A DNA stretch of 64,000 nt from Xiphias gladius (taxonomy: Eukaryota > Chordata > Actinopteri > Istiophoriformes > Xiphiidae): NCBI RefSeq assembly GCF_016859285.1, contig NC_053400.1, positions 25,442,001 to 25,506,000 on the forward strand, read 5' to 3'. Shown here piece by piece: positions 34,204 to 48,365 of this stretch. Under the pieces are notes generated by a model that searched no databases, was not told the DNA's origin, and worked only from the letters and a program-made list of their open reading frames with translations. How positions within the stretch are numbered: position 1 is the stretch's first letter; each line of letters opens with the position of its first letter. A program made the position numbers and the translations under genes.

Positions 34204-35139
34204 AATAAACAAACAAATCTCTACTCAGTCATTTATTTTGGCTCAGAGGCCCAGTGCGTTGACGTGAGACTGTGTATTATTGGAGACGAGCTGAGGCTAA
34301 TCACAAAGTAGCTACAGTAGTTAGCATGCAGGTGGCATGCAAGTACTTTGTTAAAATGGCTTACACTCAATTCAGAACCAGTAAGAATCCTCCTCTTTAT
34401 TGAGTGCAATCTAAATAGGCTATTAAAAAAATCTGCTTGGAGAAAGTAAAAAATACATTAACATATAAACTTACATTATGTAATTACTTTTATATTAACA
34501 TATAAAAGGGATTTTTACAGATTCCAAAAAGCTTATACTAGCTTATATTAAAGAGACTGATTGTGCTGTCCAATATCTAGATCTGAAGTTGTCTATGCCA
34601 CAGTACACACAGAGAAGTACATTACTTACAGAGAGATGAAAAACAAGAGGGGCCCAAGAGGGCCCCTAGTTTGTGAGGATTATGAGGATAGAAGGAGGAA
34701 AACGCAAAAACATCATTATAAAATATCGTGGGTTTCTTCATAAATCATACGTTAAAAAGAGTTGGAGCAAAAAGAAAAGTTAGGAAAATAAAACTAGGTT
34801 GAAAGAGAGTATGCCGCTTTAATATGGGTGAATGGGTTCATGCAGTGGGGAGTTTCTATAGATGATAAATGTGTTGAAATTTTCTTCTGGCAGTAGTCCC
34901 AGTTCTCTGTGAAGCCAGAACCCCCTTAATGAGCTCATGGGGGCATTTCAAGGTCTTTGTACTGAAACAGATGCACAATAAACTGCCGCACACACACTGG
35001 CTGATTAATTCACCAACTGACAGATCGCACTGTATGTATGGACAAAGAAGTGTGTGTTGTTGTGTATAAACTGTTTGGTGGTACAGAAACACTTCTCCCT
35101 CATAATAACAATATCTTAACATCTATGAAATGGATTGGT

Positions 35140-35480
35140 ATAACATTTTATAGATATCCATGTTCCCCAGAGGATGAATCCTAATGCCTTGGGTGATCCC
35201 CTGACTTTTTCTCTAGCACCACCATGAAACTGAAATTTGTGTGTGAAATCTCTGGTCAACCATGAAATAGATTGCCATGAAATTTGGATGAAATCTCAGG
35301 ATGAAATGCATAACTTTAGTGATCCCTTAACTTTTCATCTAGTGCCATAATCAAGTCAAAATTTCAATATCTCTGACTCTTTTCGACAAATGAAATTCCC
35401 ATTCCTGAGCTGTAATTTGTATTTAGTCTCTAATTAGCAAATGTTACCTTGCTAACATGCTAAACTAAATTAGGGAATAT
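35140..35480. repeat. Dispersed repeat family 4, copy 3
   Basis: TATCCATGTTCCCCAGAGGATG, ACTTTTTCTCTAGCACCACC and TGAAATTTGGATGAAATCTC, ending with a TTAGC-rich block (GTTACCTTGCTAACATGC). Confidence 0.65.
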
Positions 35481-35965
35481 GTTAAAAATCATACCTGCTA
35501 AACATCAGCATATTAGTCTCTTAATCTTGTTTTATTTTTAATTACTAGGCCTTATGATCTCGGATGTATTAAGGTTGCTGGATACGACGCTGCAATTCAA
35601 TGTTTCTCCCAGTGGCCGCTCACGGTATTGCAAAAAAACCCAAAAAACATCAACCTTTCTCCATAGACCACCATTATAAAAGAGGCATTTGTAAAACTTT
35701 TGACTTTGTCACTTCCTCTTTGGGCATCTATGCTCCCCCTGTGAGAAGCAGACAGCAGGAGACCAGTGACAACATACTTTATGCTGTTTGTCATGCACAT
35801 GATGACTGATAACCAGTGGAAAGGGTTATGTGAGGCTGAGCAATTTTGTTCTGTAACAGCACTAAAGTGTCCTCATATATTTGGTTCAAATGTGAACTTA
35901 TTTGTGTGAAATTAAAGAAACTTGTGAAATATATAACACCCTCGATCTCATTCTTTGGCTGTTCT

Positions 35966-35970
<5 letters not shown>

Positions 35971-36036
<66 letters not shown>
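35971..36036. repeat. (GT)33 microsatellite
   Basis: Uninterrupted GT dinucleotides. Confidence 0.98.
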
Positions 36037-36038
<2 letters not shown>

Positions 36039-36439
36039 CCAGATTCCCAGGCTAGTAGATCTAATGGACATCCTTCCGATTTTTACTGGCAGGGAAATTG
36101 TTTTTGGCTTTTTGACAGTTAGTGTCTGAGATTCATTTCAGATCCAGATGTTTCCATCCTGCCCACACGCCATCCCACAATGACTAGATTGCAGTCCCCA
36201 CAAGCCAAACATGGGTGGGCTGTGTCACTGAATGACAACCAGCACATGATCAGTTGTTTACACTCTGAAGGAAACTAACGTGGAACAACATTATTTGTAA
36301 GAAAAGGTATTATGTATGGAATATGGTTAGAATGAACAATTCTGTACATTTGTGTTGCTCTGACAGTGTCACTCTGAATACTGTTTAATGGTCAGGGTCA
36401 GGATGGTGTGAATTAAGAAAAGTAAAAAAGATACTTTAA

Positions 36440-37135
36440 AGCTGCACTAATCCATATTTTTATATTAGCAATGGATCAAATGACTGTGTAATTTAATAGG
36501 TGAGCTAGTAATCATGAACCCGTGGAGAATAATACCTGACCCTGCAGTCCACCTCATTTTAGCATCTTTCAGTTCATTTGTTATGGTTTTACAATTTGTA
36601 ACTTTACTGTTCTAGGGCTCAATTCACCAAATTTATAACGTGCAAGTTGCAATTTGCAAAATGAGATAATCCTCCCGTTTATTTTGACATATTTCATGAA
36701 TCAAACTGAAGTCTATACTTACTACTCATAAATGAGCATTCAAGAGCCCCGTAGTGCTTGAGCAACCATCATTTGTGAAACATGACGTATTTGCGATCTG
36801 CATTTAAGCAGTGCTCAAAAAATTGCTTTAGTGAAAGGAATTTCTGGTTCAGCCTCTCTGCTTTCATCAACGCCATTTCCGGCAGCAGGTAGCTGCTTTC
36901 AAGCTCTGATTAACCCACTGTACATTACCCGCCCAGCAGAAAATGGAAGACAGATAAGTTAGCGACTAGCAAGTGAATATGATGGAGCATTTGGCAGCTA
37001 ATTAAGTTATATTTCTCCGGACTTGGTGGAGACCAAAACAGAGCTAAAATGAGAGTGAATATTTTGATTATTCGGCCAGAAAACACAACTGCTTGAAAAC
37101 TGAATGAAAAGCTACGAGTAAAGGTTTGCAATCAA
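36440..37135 (+). mobile_element. Dispersed repeat family 2, copy 4 (longest)
   Basis: Begins AAAGCTGCACTAATCCATAT, the likely true 5' end, and includes GTTAGCGACTAGCAAGTGAA and ACTTGGTGGAGACCAAAACA. About 0.7 kb. Confidence 0.65.
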
Positions 37136-38789
37136 ACTTTTCTCACTGTCAAAAAAATCTAAATGTCTCTAAGATATCAGCAAGAGTTGATGATGGTTAA
37201 GAAAAAAAAACATATTTATCATCAAAAGTTACACCTGTTATTGATTAGAGTCGTCATCAGCACGTCTGAGAACCAAAAGCTGTTTCCTCCGATGTAACCA
37301 GTGCAGGCCAGAGCCCAGAAACAACCACGCCTGCTCCCTTAGCCCCTTAACAGTGTGTCTGACATATGAACATGTGAGTGGTCACACACTCACGTGTACA
37401 CACAGCCTTTTTCTCCCTGTCTCACACAAACAGTACACACACAACCGGAAAGAAACCCATGTCACACATAGTGCATGTCAAAAACTGTCATTTCCTGACA
37501 AAAGCATACTTCTGCCATTCAAGTGAGGCCTCCTTTCCTGTTCCTCTTCTGATCATAAGGTACATCCTAATGGTCCACACATGAATAACCTCAATACATA
37601 CGCATGCCGATACACACAGAGAAATTATTTGTACTGTTGCGTAAGGGCAGTAATAGTGATTAGGACAAAACTTCATAGAGTCATACAGTCTTGACTTTTG
37701 AGCTCCATTCTCCTTATTCCCCATCCCTCCCCTCATAATCCCCATCCCTCTTATCCACATTTTGCCTTGTTTTCTGACCAGCTAAAAGATCAGCTTTCAC
37801 CCCTTTTCCTTCCCTCTGCTTGTCCTTCATCTCCCTCTCTCAACTTGTATACTTTTGGACTTTGATAAATGTCCTTCTAGATGTCTTCGTTTATTCTTCC
37901 AATACTTCTCTTGATATTTGTTCCATCTTCCTTGTATCTATCCCTTTGTGTTTGCCTGTCCCCAGTGTATTGTCTGAGGTTCCTGCCCACCTTAATACTA
38001 CACACATATCTACAGTTATAAGCATAAAGACACAGCTGCTGCAGGGAGGCCATTTTGGCAGCAACACGGGGAGATCAACATGGACGTGCCAAAGTGTGTG
38101 CATGTGGTGTTGTTTGCGGCTTTTAAATTAGTTTCATTTTCCTGTTGCGTGTTTTTGTGTGTACATGTGCATCTGCACGCTGCGTTTGTGTGTTGCTCAG
38201 CCCTCTCTCATGCCTGTTTATGGTCAAACTATGCTGGAAAGGTCTCTCAGGGCACAGCCAGTGGACACTGGAAGAGGGCAAGAGAGTGATTGAGAGAAAA
38301 AGAGGGAGGAAAGAGAAAATATAACTTGCCTATGCAGTATAGTTTCTCTATGTCACTTAATGACAGTTCCTCCAGATTTGTCATCTTTCCCCCATAAAGT
38401 ATAAAAATTCAGTGATAAAATGTATTTCACACTCATTTGAACTTTGTCTCTTTGCATGAGTTCACGTCAGTACTTTCATATCCCACAAGAGAAATTTGAT
38501 TTGCACATTTCACAACGTGTAAAAGCAAAACACACGACAGCAGTGGTGGGCAAGATACTTGAAAAATTAAATCGATTTCTTGGCACATATTATAATACTT
38601 TACTAACTGCCCAAAAGCAAAAATAATTACTTACATTACTCCTTACATTACTGGTCCTTTTGTTACTGAGCACTGCTCTGTCACAGGAGTCTTTAAACAA
38701 AATCAAAGCCTGCACACCCACATGTCATATCAGCTGTATCTAATGATGTGCAAAAAGATGCCATTATGAGTAAGAGTCTTTCATTTAGA

Positions 38790-39485
38790 ATCTTACTAAA
38801 GTGAAAGTACAGAAGTATTACAAGCTAAATGTACTTGAAATCTGTGAAGTAAAAGTACTCATTCTTGAAAATTTCCCTCCCTGTGGTTGATATATTATTT
38901 TACTGTATATGACACTTTCAGATGGTTATATATTTTTGCTTCCGCGCAAAAGCAGCATTTTACTGTTGTAGGTGGTCGAGTTGGAGGTGGTTTTAGCTGC
39001 TTTATGTACAAAGAAGTAATTTAGTCCAGTCATTCCCAGTCTGGGGGTCCAGATCTGAGGGGTCATAAAATGATTAACGGCGTAGAAAAGAAGAAAAAAT
39101 AAAGTTCATTTCTATAATCATTGTTTGTTTGTGTTTGTCTTTTTGTGAAATGTTGGATAATTTTACTTCTTTGGACTTTAAACAGTTATTTAAATTAACC
39201 AAATAAACCAAAAGTCTAGAGTTGCTCAGACATCTGAAATGGAACGAAAGGCCCCGAGCACAAGCCAAAAAAGGTCATATTGTATTTTATAAGCTTATAA
39301 TTTTAATGTAAAACCTTGTTCTAAAAAATTGTCTATCAACTATAGCTGTCTAATAAATGTTGTGGAGTAAAAAGTAAAGAATTTCCTTCTGAAATGTATT
39401 GGAATAGAAGTACAAAGAAGCATACAATGAAAGCACTCAAGTGTAGTACTTGAGTTCATCTGCTTAGTTACTTTCCACCACTGCC
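38790..39485. repeat. Dispersed repeat family 3, copy 5
   Basis: AAAGTGAAAGTACAGAAGTAT at one end and TTAGTTACTTTCCACCACTG at the other, with an inner block (AGTCTGGGGGTCCAGATCTG) resembling copy 3. Confidence 0.65.
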
Positions 39486-40374
39486 GACCATCACCACATT
39501 CCTGTAGGTTTGCCAGCGGCTAACGTCGGCCGGCCGGCTAAGAACATACGGCATGTAAATTAGACAACTTTGTAGTCAATGGAGTCACATTTTTTGACAC
39601 GACCAGTCCCTTCACTGAACACAGAAAGACTGTATTAATATCAACCCACCATCAGATTCTGGCTAAGACAGCAAAAAAAGCTGATCCGCAGAATGTCGAA
39701 CCGATTGTGCGCTGCTGGGGCGATGACTGTAATGTAATCGCTTCAAATTGTAACCCTTTCGGTTACTGAAATTACTGAAAAAGTAATCATATTACTATAA
39801 CACTTTGCTAAGTAATGGATTATGGAATTACAAATAAAAGGCACAAAAATATACACACACACACACAATCTAAGGGGGTCCCAGTAACACAAAACCGCAT
39901 GCAGCCAGTCCCCATGTCATCACCTGTTAATCAACAACAGTCCATTCTCTGCGATCCCTCTGCACTTATTCTGTGTCCTTTAGTGACTGAGACAGAGGGT
40001 GTCTCCTGATACTATGAAGGAACAGGTCCCAGTGAGCTTTAGTTTCAGGTTGAGTCTGAAAAGCACAAATCGGAATTTTTTTTTTTTTTTTTACGGAGCA
40101 CTTTGGCAGATAACACAGGGAGAAGCCTCTCGAGATTTCAGTATGATCCATCTAAAGTATTGCAGCAGAATGACCGATTACACTGCTGCTCTGCTGCTCT
40201 GCTGAACACAAACACCACATTCAATATCAGTGTGTGTGTGTGTGCGCGTGAAAGGTCTGTGTTCAGGTCAGACCTTTAACTGCTTATCAAGTGCAGTCTT
40301 GATAGATGTGAGCAGCTGGGAAAGGAGGGAAAGAGAAAGCGAGATGGAGATAATGTCGATAACCTGCCTGTGTG

Positions 40375-40382
40375 CGTGTGTG

Positions 40383-40413
<31 letters not shown>
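40375..40413. repeat. GTGT/CTGT microsatellite
   Basis: Short GT run passing into (CTGT) and (CTAT) units. Confidence 0.85.
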
Positions 40414-40594
40414 ACTTGCAAGGACCTACTCTTGAAAGGCTGCTGAAGACATTTCAAGTTGTGAGGACATTTTGGTCGTTCCTCGATGCATGAAAATTTT
40501 AACAAAGGGTTAAGTTTAAAATGGGTCAAAGTTGATAAAAGCTGCACTTGCCCCTAATGTTATGGTTGGGTCAAATGTGTATGTGACACACACA

Positions 40595-40720
40595 GAGAAG
40601 GATCACCCGACTCTGCAGCTCCCCTTAGCTCCACGGAACATTTTAGTGTCTTTCAGCTCACTGTTTTGATTTTTACCGTCTTAGTTCTCACTGCTCTCAA
40701 CAGCATTGTTTTTGGCCGTA
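40595..40720 (+). mobile_element. Dispersed repeat family 2, fragment
   Basis: CTGCAGCTCCCCTTAGCTCC and TAGTGTCTTTCAGCTCACTG match the 5' half of the family. Confidence 0.55.
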
Positions 40721-42469
40721 GTTGAGAGAAGCTCAACTGAACCTTTGTCTTCATTAAGTTACACAAATTGTCGGATGTGGTCCCCCCCAACTGAAAGTTG
40801 TAGAGGGGAGGAGGCGTCAGACGGTGTTTCACCATTAAACTTCATTTGAGCATGCTGAGACCTCCTTATCATTCATCGTGGCCGGACACTTAGGTGAATC
40901 CTATTGTTGTGTAATGTGTGCTGGATGCGTTACTGTTAGCGAACACATTTGCAATAGTAACTGACCAGGATATAATAAGAAGATAAGGAGATAATCATAT
41001 TGCGTTTAAAGATTGTTATGCTGCCTCCAAGTGGGCAAAAGAAAAAAAAAAAATCTTTGTTGTTTTAAGGTAAGGGTTAAACAAGTAGAGGTTACATAAT
41101 TCCACAAGGAATACATTTTAATATACTGTGTCCTCATAACTAAAGCAAAGCCAGGCTGTGTGTGTCTGTGTGTGCTGGTGGACTGCAGCTCAGGTCCATG
41201 ATCAGCACGTAACAAAACATAATTATTCACTGACCTGCAGTCAAACCAAACTGGCTGCAGGCCATTTCCAGCCACAGTCCCTGATCTACCCTGCACGTAT
41301 TCAGCATTACAACACTTTAATCGAAGTTTGATAGATTACAATGGAAAACCTTAGTGAACTGCAATCAGCCCTCTTTCAGAAACATTTCAGGCATAAAATC
41401 CTTGGAGGAAATTTTGGATTACATCTGCATCCTACTGAGAGACAAACTGCAATATGTCAAGTCATTTAAGTCAAAAAAACTGTCTCAAAATTCAGCTTTT
41501 ATAAGCGAATTATTTTGCTAGTAGGAAAACCCCTCTGGTTTCCACTGCAGTAAAACTTAAAAAAGAAACCCACTTTTTTTCCATTCCAGTGGTTCCATTT
41601 GAGCAGTATAAAAACATTACATAGCCTCAAATGAGGTGATATAGTTGAGGATTACATAAAACAAGTAGTAGTAGCTCAGTATTTTCCCTATTTTTTTTTA
41701 AATGGGAAAATTAGATTAAATACCTTTTTAAAACATATTTTGGAATGTGGAAACACTTCAGAGGTATCGCACACAATAGACGGAAGACATTGTACAGGGC
41801 CTGGACAGGAAAAAAGAAAATACCCATAGCATAAAACTGAGCTGATGGACTGATATCTGTATGAACTAGCAGGAAAACAGTGGAACAATATTCACACTGT
41901 CATAAAAACACGGGAAGCCCCTTTGTCAGAATGATGCAGAGGGCTCCCTCCTACTGTGCACACACCCCTTCCCACATGCAAGCTCTCATTAACCTAAAAT
42001 GCTCTAAACTTCCTGCTGGTCAGCAATTGTGCCCTACTTTACTAGTTACTATGGCAACGGTTGGTTTTGTGGGCGCAAGGGCGTCTGGATACAGAGGGAG
42101 GTCAAATGATGACTACAGAGAAATGTTTGTTGGGGGTGGACACAGACGCGGGCTGCACAGTAAGACGCCTTGTGTTTGTGGCTCAGCCCGTTACCTCATG
42201 CGACCATGGTGCAGCTTTATGGCTTCAGGAGCAATAGCAAGATCGGCAAATACAGTGCAGTTTTTTTCTCCGAGCTGTTAAGTGTTGCTGTTTTAGCTCA
42301 TTTGAACACATCGTACGTTTTTCCAAGTTATGTCCTCCGTTCAAATGGAGGTACTTCGCCTGTAAAAAACATTAAACAGGAAAACTCCTGCACATGAATG
42401 TGAGTAAAACAGCGTTAAAAGAATTTAAGAGTCTACAGCCATGTTGGCAGCTGTAAGGCACAGCTGTGC

Positions 42470-42960
42470 TTTGAGCTAAATGCTAAATTTAATATGCTAC
42501 CATGCTTACAAGGACAATGTTAGCATGCTAAGGTTAGCAGGTATAATGTAAACCATGTTCACTATCTTAGTTTAGTGTGTTAGCATGCTAACAACAAGGT
42601 CTTGTAGATAAAGCTGGTGTTACTCTTAATTTTTTCTATGACTCACCCAAAACCAGCAATGCGCTTGTTCGACTTCCCTACACTGTCCATGACACATAGT
42701 CCCAAGCCCCTTCATTCATAACAGTCATAAATAGGTAACTGGTCCCTTTTGTATAGTTTCAGTTTTAAAGAAGGCTAAGAGTCTACAGTCACAATGACAA
42801 TGCTAAGATTCAAAACTACAACTGTCAAAAGTCAGAGGATCAACGGGATTCTTCCTCTGGGCACCATGAATGTTTGTACAAACTCTATATTTCAGCCTAC
42901 ACCAAAGCATCGGACTGATCAACAGATCGACCGACATTGTCATCCCTAGTGCCATGCCTA
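42470..42960. repeat. Dispersed repeat family 4, copy 4
   Basis: TTAGCATGCTAAGGTTAGC-type palindromic block, then AGTCAGAGGATCAACGGG and CCTAGTGCCATGCC, part of the family pattern. Confidence 0.6.
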
Positions 42961-43919
42961 AAAAAAGCCTAAAATATGGTAGGTTGGTAGGTTTAAAATA
43001 ATTTGCTCTTAAAAAAGAAGATTTAAGATGGTTTAAAAGTTTAAAAGTTCGGAAAAAGTTAAAACACTGTTAAGTGACAGGTAACTAAACTATGGGAAAA
43101 ATGCTTAATGCTTCTATTTTTGTACATAGCCGTACGATGCAAAAGAAAAATAAGATCAGAGACAGAAAACAGAGATTATATTCCGTTATGTAACACATGC
43201 GAGCATAACAGAAAACCTTCTGCTGTTATTATACCAATGATGTTTCGTGTTCTCTGAGACATAAGGTTTCAACATGTAGTCTCCTTGCAGCCCTTCAAAC
43301 AACAGGAGCCATTCATAACATGCCTTATGTAGAGCAGATGCTCATGTACACAAAACTACAGACTGGTATTTATCTCAAATTTGGTTTCCCTACACCCCTT
43401 AAACTTTTTGATTTAGCACATCAGTCTCCGTGACAATTTCCTTCGGCCAAAAACCAGCTGAGTTAATTGTGCTTCTAACTGTGGGAACAGCCATTATAAT
43501 GTTCTGATTCATCAGACAAAAATGTCAAACCTCACAAGGACACAAAGTCTGGAAGCACTTCAGTACTTAACACAAGCACGTGAGCAAGATAACATTATTG
43601 GAAGGACTGCCAGCTGCCAAATGGACACTTGAAATGTAAGAATTTAGTCTTCCATTGTACTGCAAGGATGAGACTGAGAACAACTGCAGAATGTTTGTTT
43701 CCTCTAAACGAAGTTGGGGGAAAAGGCAGCACTCACGCACAGTGAAAAAAAACAAAATAATCGTCTGAATGTCTTGATCATTTCTGTTAATTTTTTTTTT
43801 TTTTTAACCACTAATTGACTGACAAAACTGCAGAAGCATTTTAGCGTCAAGCCTTCATCAGAGCCTGGGTTTCAACAGTGATCTCACTGATTCTGTCACT
43901 TTTATTAGACACGCTTGTA

Positions 43920-44230
43920 GCCTGGATTTAGGGATGGCAATGTCAGACGCTCCACCACTTGGGTCCAGAATGAAATATCTCAGCAGCTATTGGATGGATT
44001 GATATGAAATTTGGAACGGATACCCGTCCTTCACGGCAGCGCCATCAGCAGGTCAAAGTTTTGGTTTCTCCAGTGAAATATCTCAATATCTATCAGCACA
44101 AAATTTTGTACAGATATTCATAGTTGATTCATTCACGATTAATCCGATACTCTGACTCTATTTATGATCAAATACCTGCAAATGTTAGCGTGTTAGATAA
44201 ACTAAAAGCTGGAAAGACGCTGTATGGATA
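43920..44230. repeat. Dispersed repeat family 4, copy 5
   Basis: ATCTCAGCAGCTATTGGATG, GATTGATATGAAATTTGG and GGCAGCGCCATCAGCAGGTC are diagnostic strings of this family. Confidence 0.7.
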
Positions 44231-45774
44231 AACCCTGATTTAAGGCCCGACTAATTTTAGAGGCCAAATTTCTGTCTGTTGTTTGACATCAGCCTTGTCT
44301 CATAGAAATGACGTTTATATACAACTAATTTGCAACAGCAAATATGCTCTGAAGGAAACATAATAATGAAGGAAACATACGTTTTCTATTAAAGTAATGA
44401 GGAAATGTTTTTAATTTACAAATTTGGCAGGTTGCAATATTGTTAATACTGAGCATATCAGTAAGATGTTCACAGACAAGTATGTTGTATGTTTTCTGTC
44501 ATAATATCTGATCTTGCAGTACAATGTCGACCTGTAGTGACTTCAGCATTATGACTTTTTGGTTGGACTGCAACAGCGAATGTCCATGACTGACTGAGTG
44601 ATGAAGTTACACCACTGCTTGGCCGGCCATCTGTGTTTCTGATTAATTTCCCCATTGGCCATTGTTTTTTCAATGAACTGGCACAAACAGTTTCTGTTAT
44701 GTCATAAGGGTGTTTACAGGCAGTGCCTGGAAACACCAGTATTTCCCTGCGAGCGCAAGGTCGGGCTTCCCCTCTGCCATAGACGTGAATGACCTTCTAA
44801 CTTTCTCACTGAGTGATCATTTTACCAGTAAATATAGCTGAAATCACAGCACAGCAACCGTCTTTAACTTATGTGTATGGGGATTTTGTCAGACGACGTT
44901 GCGGTTATAAAATCAGGATTTCAGCAGTGCAGAGCAGCAGCTTGGAAATGGCTTTGGAGTGACTGCTGGTCAACATGTAGCCTTGATGGTCACATTACAT
45001 TTTTCACCACGACATAATTGGTAAAACAATCCAGCAATATATAAACATAATTTCTAGGAGACGGGATTGTTGACGCGCAGTTTAAGGGGGGGCCACAATG
45101 CCTGACTGATTACCTAAGCAATCAACAATCTGCTGTTCTATGGTCAAATTTCTCACATGGCTGCTGTGTAGCTGTTTCAATGAGTGAGCAGTGAGCTTGA
45201 TTTAATGTTATTAGATTAGTATTTTAAAGGTTGTGATTAAAACTTTAATTTTGAAAGAGACTGTGCTGTGATATAAAACAACTTCACTGCAAAACAGACG
45301 GATCTTGTCTATTTTCCATCCCTCTGTGGTTCCATATTATTCTTTCTTTTTTTTTTGTAGTATACTTTCACAAAGTAATTGTGACTTTTTGTCTGTTTGT
45401 GCCACACAGAGCTACTAGCGTGACTTTAGACATTTTTTTTAAACCACTGGAATACTGCTGTTTCCCTGACTTTGTTTTGGGGGAGCAAACATATTGCCAT
45501 ATCCTATCTTTTTGAGGCAGAGAACCCAACTCAAATTCAGTGTAGGAGTAGTTTTTATTTCTTCTTATGAAGTTGTAAAATTTCAAATATGAATTTTAAA
45601 AAAAACTCACACATATGAAGCCATATGCGAAAAGGTTTAGAAACAGGAAAGCAGTGCAGGCTGATCCATTTGAGACGAGGCAGGAAGAGAGCAGATCAAG
45701 CAGCTCAACGACCTGGAAGTGACTCTCACGTCTCAGATCCCAACACCAATCATTAACATCCCCCACACCTTCCA

Positions 45775-45881
<107 letters not shown>

Positions 45882-46740
45882 AACTCCCCTGTGATGCAGT
45901 GGAGATAATTAGGTCTGGAACAGAGAAATCAAGATCATTTCGTCATCAAATGTGCATTTGCAATTGTGTGCACATGTGCATACAATTGTGGTCTGCTGGG
46001 GTCTCTACTATGGTCAGAAGTGACCTTACTGGTATGCTGACGGACTCCTTGGTCAAGCTCGTGTTGTGAGGTGAGACCACCTCTGCCTGGGCGGAAAAGT
46101 TTAACCTCTGACCTCTGAGCTGTTATATCATCAGAAATACAGAGTGGTGGACTGAGAGAGAGAGAGAGAAAGAGATAAACGTTACTGTCAGAAGTAGGAG
46201 CAAAACGAGAAACCTGCAGCTGAAAAACAGTCATTGTGCTGATGGTGTTTTAGGCTATCTGAGTCACGCAGATGAGACTAACATGCACTGTCCCTGCAGC
46301 TCTGGAAAGATTAATGCAGTGTCTGCTGGACCGCAGAGGCTCATCTTTCTCCTGATATTGCACCACATACTTGTTGCTTCCTAAAAAGTCTTAGTGTACT
46401 CTTGAACTGCTGTGGGTAAAGATATTATCTCAGGATGTAGTTTGACTGTGAGAAATGAGGCTCTAAATCAAACATAACTAATACAGACTCAAGGATGACT
46501 ATATTTTGCTCCGAGAATGAGACAATCCCTGGATATCAGCCCTGAAAAAGCCTTTGTAAAGACCCATGTGGCTTTAAGACAGATTGGATTCACAGCGATT
46601 CCTGATATATGGGGTCTATCTGTGGCTGACAGACTGCCACTTTCCTTAGTGTGTAGTTGCTCTCTCAGGGATGGGTGGATGCTCACACTGACACAACCTG
46701 GATCAGGCTAGGAGCAACCACAAGAAAATAAGGTGCTTGT

Positions 46741-46812
46741 CTTTTATAATCCAGCTGTGAGGCCTTCCAAAGGATGCTTCCTTTGGCCGGCCACACAGCT
46801 GGATTATAAAAG
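46741..46812. other. 72-bp near-perfect hairpin
   Basis: The first 19 bases (CTTTTATAATCCAGCTGTG) are the exact reverse complement of the last 19. The inner part pairs for about 33 bp in all with three mismatches, around a roughly 6-nt loop. The shape suits either a microRNA-like precursor or a short palindromic mobile element; no second copy was seen in this window. Confidence 0.75.
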
Positions 46813-47035
46813 TTGCTGATATCGTATGAAAATTCATGTGAACAGAATGATGATAAGTAAGACTTGCTTTGAGAAGATTTACTGTTGTGTTTTGTTGTGA
46901 AGCAAATTTTAGTTTCGAGCTTGGTGCTGTTGTGACAACTGCCTTTATCTATGTATCTATGTATTAAAGAGTCCAGCTACGGTCTGTCCTCGATGGTGTG
47001 GGACGCATACCTCGAACAGTGAGTAGTCTAAAAGA

Positions 47036-47330
47036 ATGACTGAACATTTTGGGAAACACACATACTTGCCTTATTTCCAAGAGAGAGATGGGATGTTTGA
47101 TATCAATTTCATGTCTGTGTGTTAAATATGTAGCTGCAGTCAGGGCATGGTTAGCCTAGCTTAGCCTAAAGACTGGACAGCTAGCCTTAGTTTAGGGAGA
47201 CTTACAGTACATAGTGTAACTATTTCTTGAAGAATAGTTTGTACATTTATTAGCACTTCTTGCCAGGCAAGTAGCGGAGATTCCAGGAAGTTACTGCTCA
47301 GAGCCAATAGATCATTTAACGCATAACCAC
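47036..47330 (+). mobile_element. Foldback repeat family 1, left arm only
   Basis: CTGAACATTTTGGGAAACAC, GTTAGCCTAGCTTAGCC and AAAGACTGGACAGCTAGCC. Confidence 0.65.
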
Positions 47331-47559
47331 TCTGATTTTACAATCATTTGACAGCTACAGTTACTAGTTACTTTACTATGGCATCATGCTGCCACCATGA
47401 CAAGAAATAACAGTGTTTTAGCAAGGTGCACTGGTTTTGTCAAATAATGAGAAAGTTTTGTGATATAACAAGATAAAGAGATATGTTGTTAAAACAAGAA
47501 AAGTTTCTCGGAACTGAATAATTTGGTAAAAAAATAATGAGAAAATAAAGTGCAAAAGT

Positions 47560-47905
47560 TTTTGACACTTTGTCTAGATTCTTATTCATCATGCAGTACC
47601 ATTAGGAGAGGCGTCTGATCGATCCCGGATTCTTTCTGAAGCATGACAACGACCCAAAACATACGGCCAGAGTCATAAAGACTGAAGAAACTATCTTCAG
47701 CGACGAGAAGAACAAGGAGTCCTGAAACAGATGCTCTGGCCCCCAGAGAGCCCTGACCTCAACATAATGGAGTCGGTCTGGGATTATACGTAGAGACAGA
47801 AGACACTGAGACTGCCTCAATCCACATAAAAAGTATTCATGGCATTTTTGAAAGCCTGCTCACTTTACTTTTAGTGCCTAAAACTTTTGAACAGTACTGT
47901 ATGTC
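47560..47905 (+). mobile_element. Tc1-like transposon 3' remnant
   Basis: Plus-strand frames read HDNDPKHTARVIK (around the second catalytic Asp region of Tc1 transposases), then WPPESPDLN-like and a terminal-repeat-like AAAACTTTTGAACAGTACTGT end. Frameshifted and truncated. Confidence 0.8.
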
Positions 47906-48089
47906 ATAATAACATCAAAAATATCTTGTAAATGGGGAAGAATTTATCATTATATTGAGAAAATAAGCAAAATGTTTTAGTCATGGTGGCAGCAATATGC
48001 TGCCATACTTTACAAGGCAAGATTTTAAAAAAACATGATGAGTGTAGAAATTATGATGTACTTTTATGGATTAATGTACCAAACAGGAT

Positions 48090-48365
48090 ATAAAATACTT
48101 AAAATAGGCCTAGAATTGACCAACTACAACAGTAAAATGCTACTTACACATTAATGCATCAATAATAATAATCAAATAATATAAGAACTTTTACTTTGAT
48201 ACTCTAGGTACATTTGACTAATAATACTTACATATTTTTAATTAAGTGACATTTTATATGCAGGACTTTTACTTATGGAAATAGAGTATAGTATTATATC
48301 GCAGTATTGCTACTTTTACTTAAGTAAAGGGTTTAAATACTTCCACCACCGATGACATCCGTGCT
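48090..48365. repeat. Dispersed repeat family 3, copy 6
   Basis: GCTACTTTTACTTAAGTAAAGG and AATACTTCCACCACCG mark the end of the element. Confidence 0.65.

Noticed and set aside
41880-42281. 133-codon open frame on the plus strand
   Set aside because: No recognisable domain, unlike any family I know, no splice-supported extension, and it sits in repeat-rich intergenic DNA. Probably chance.
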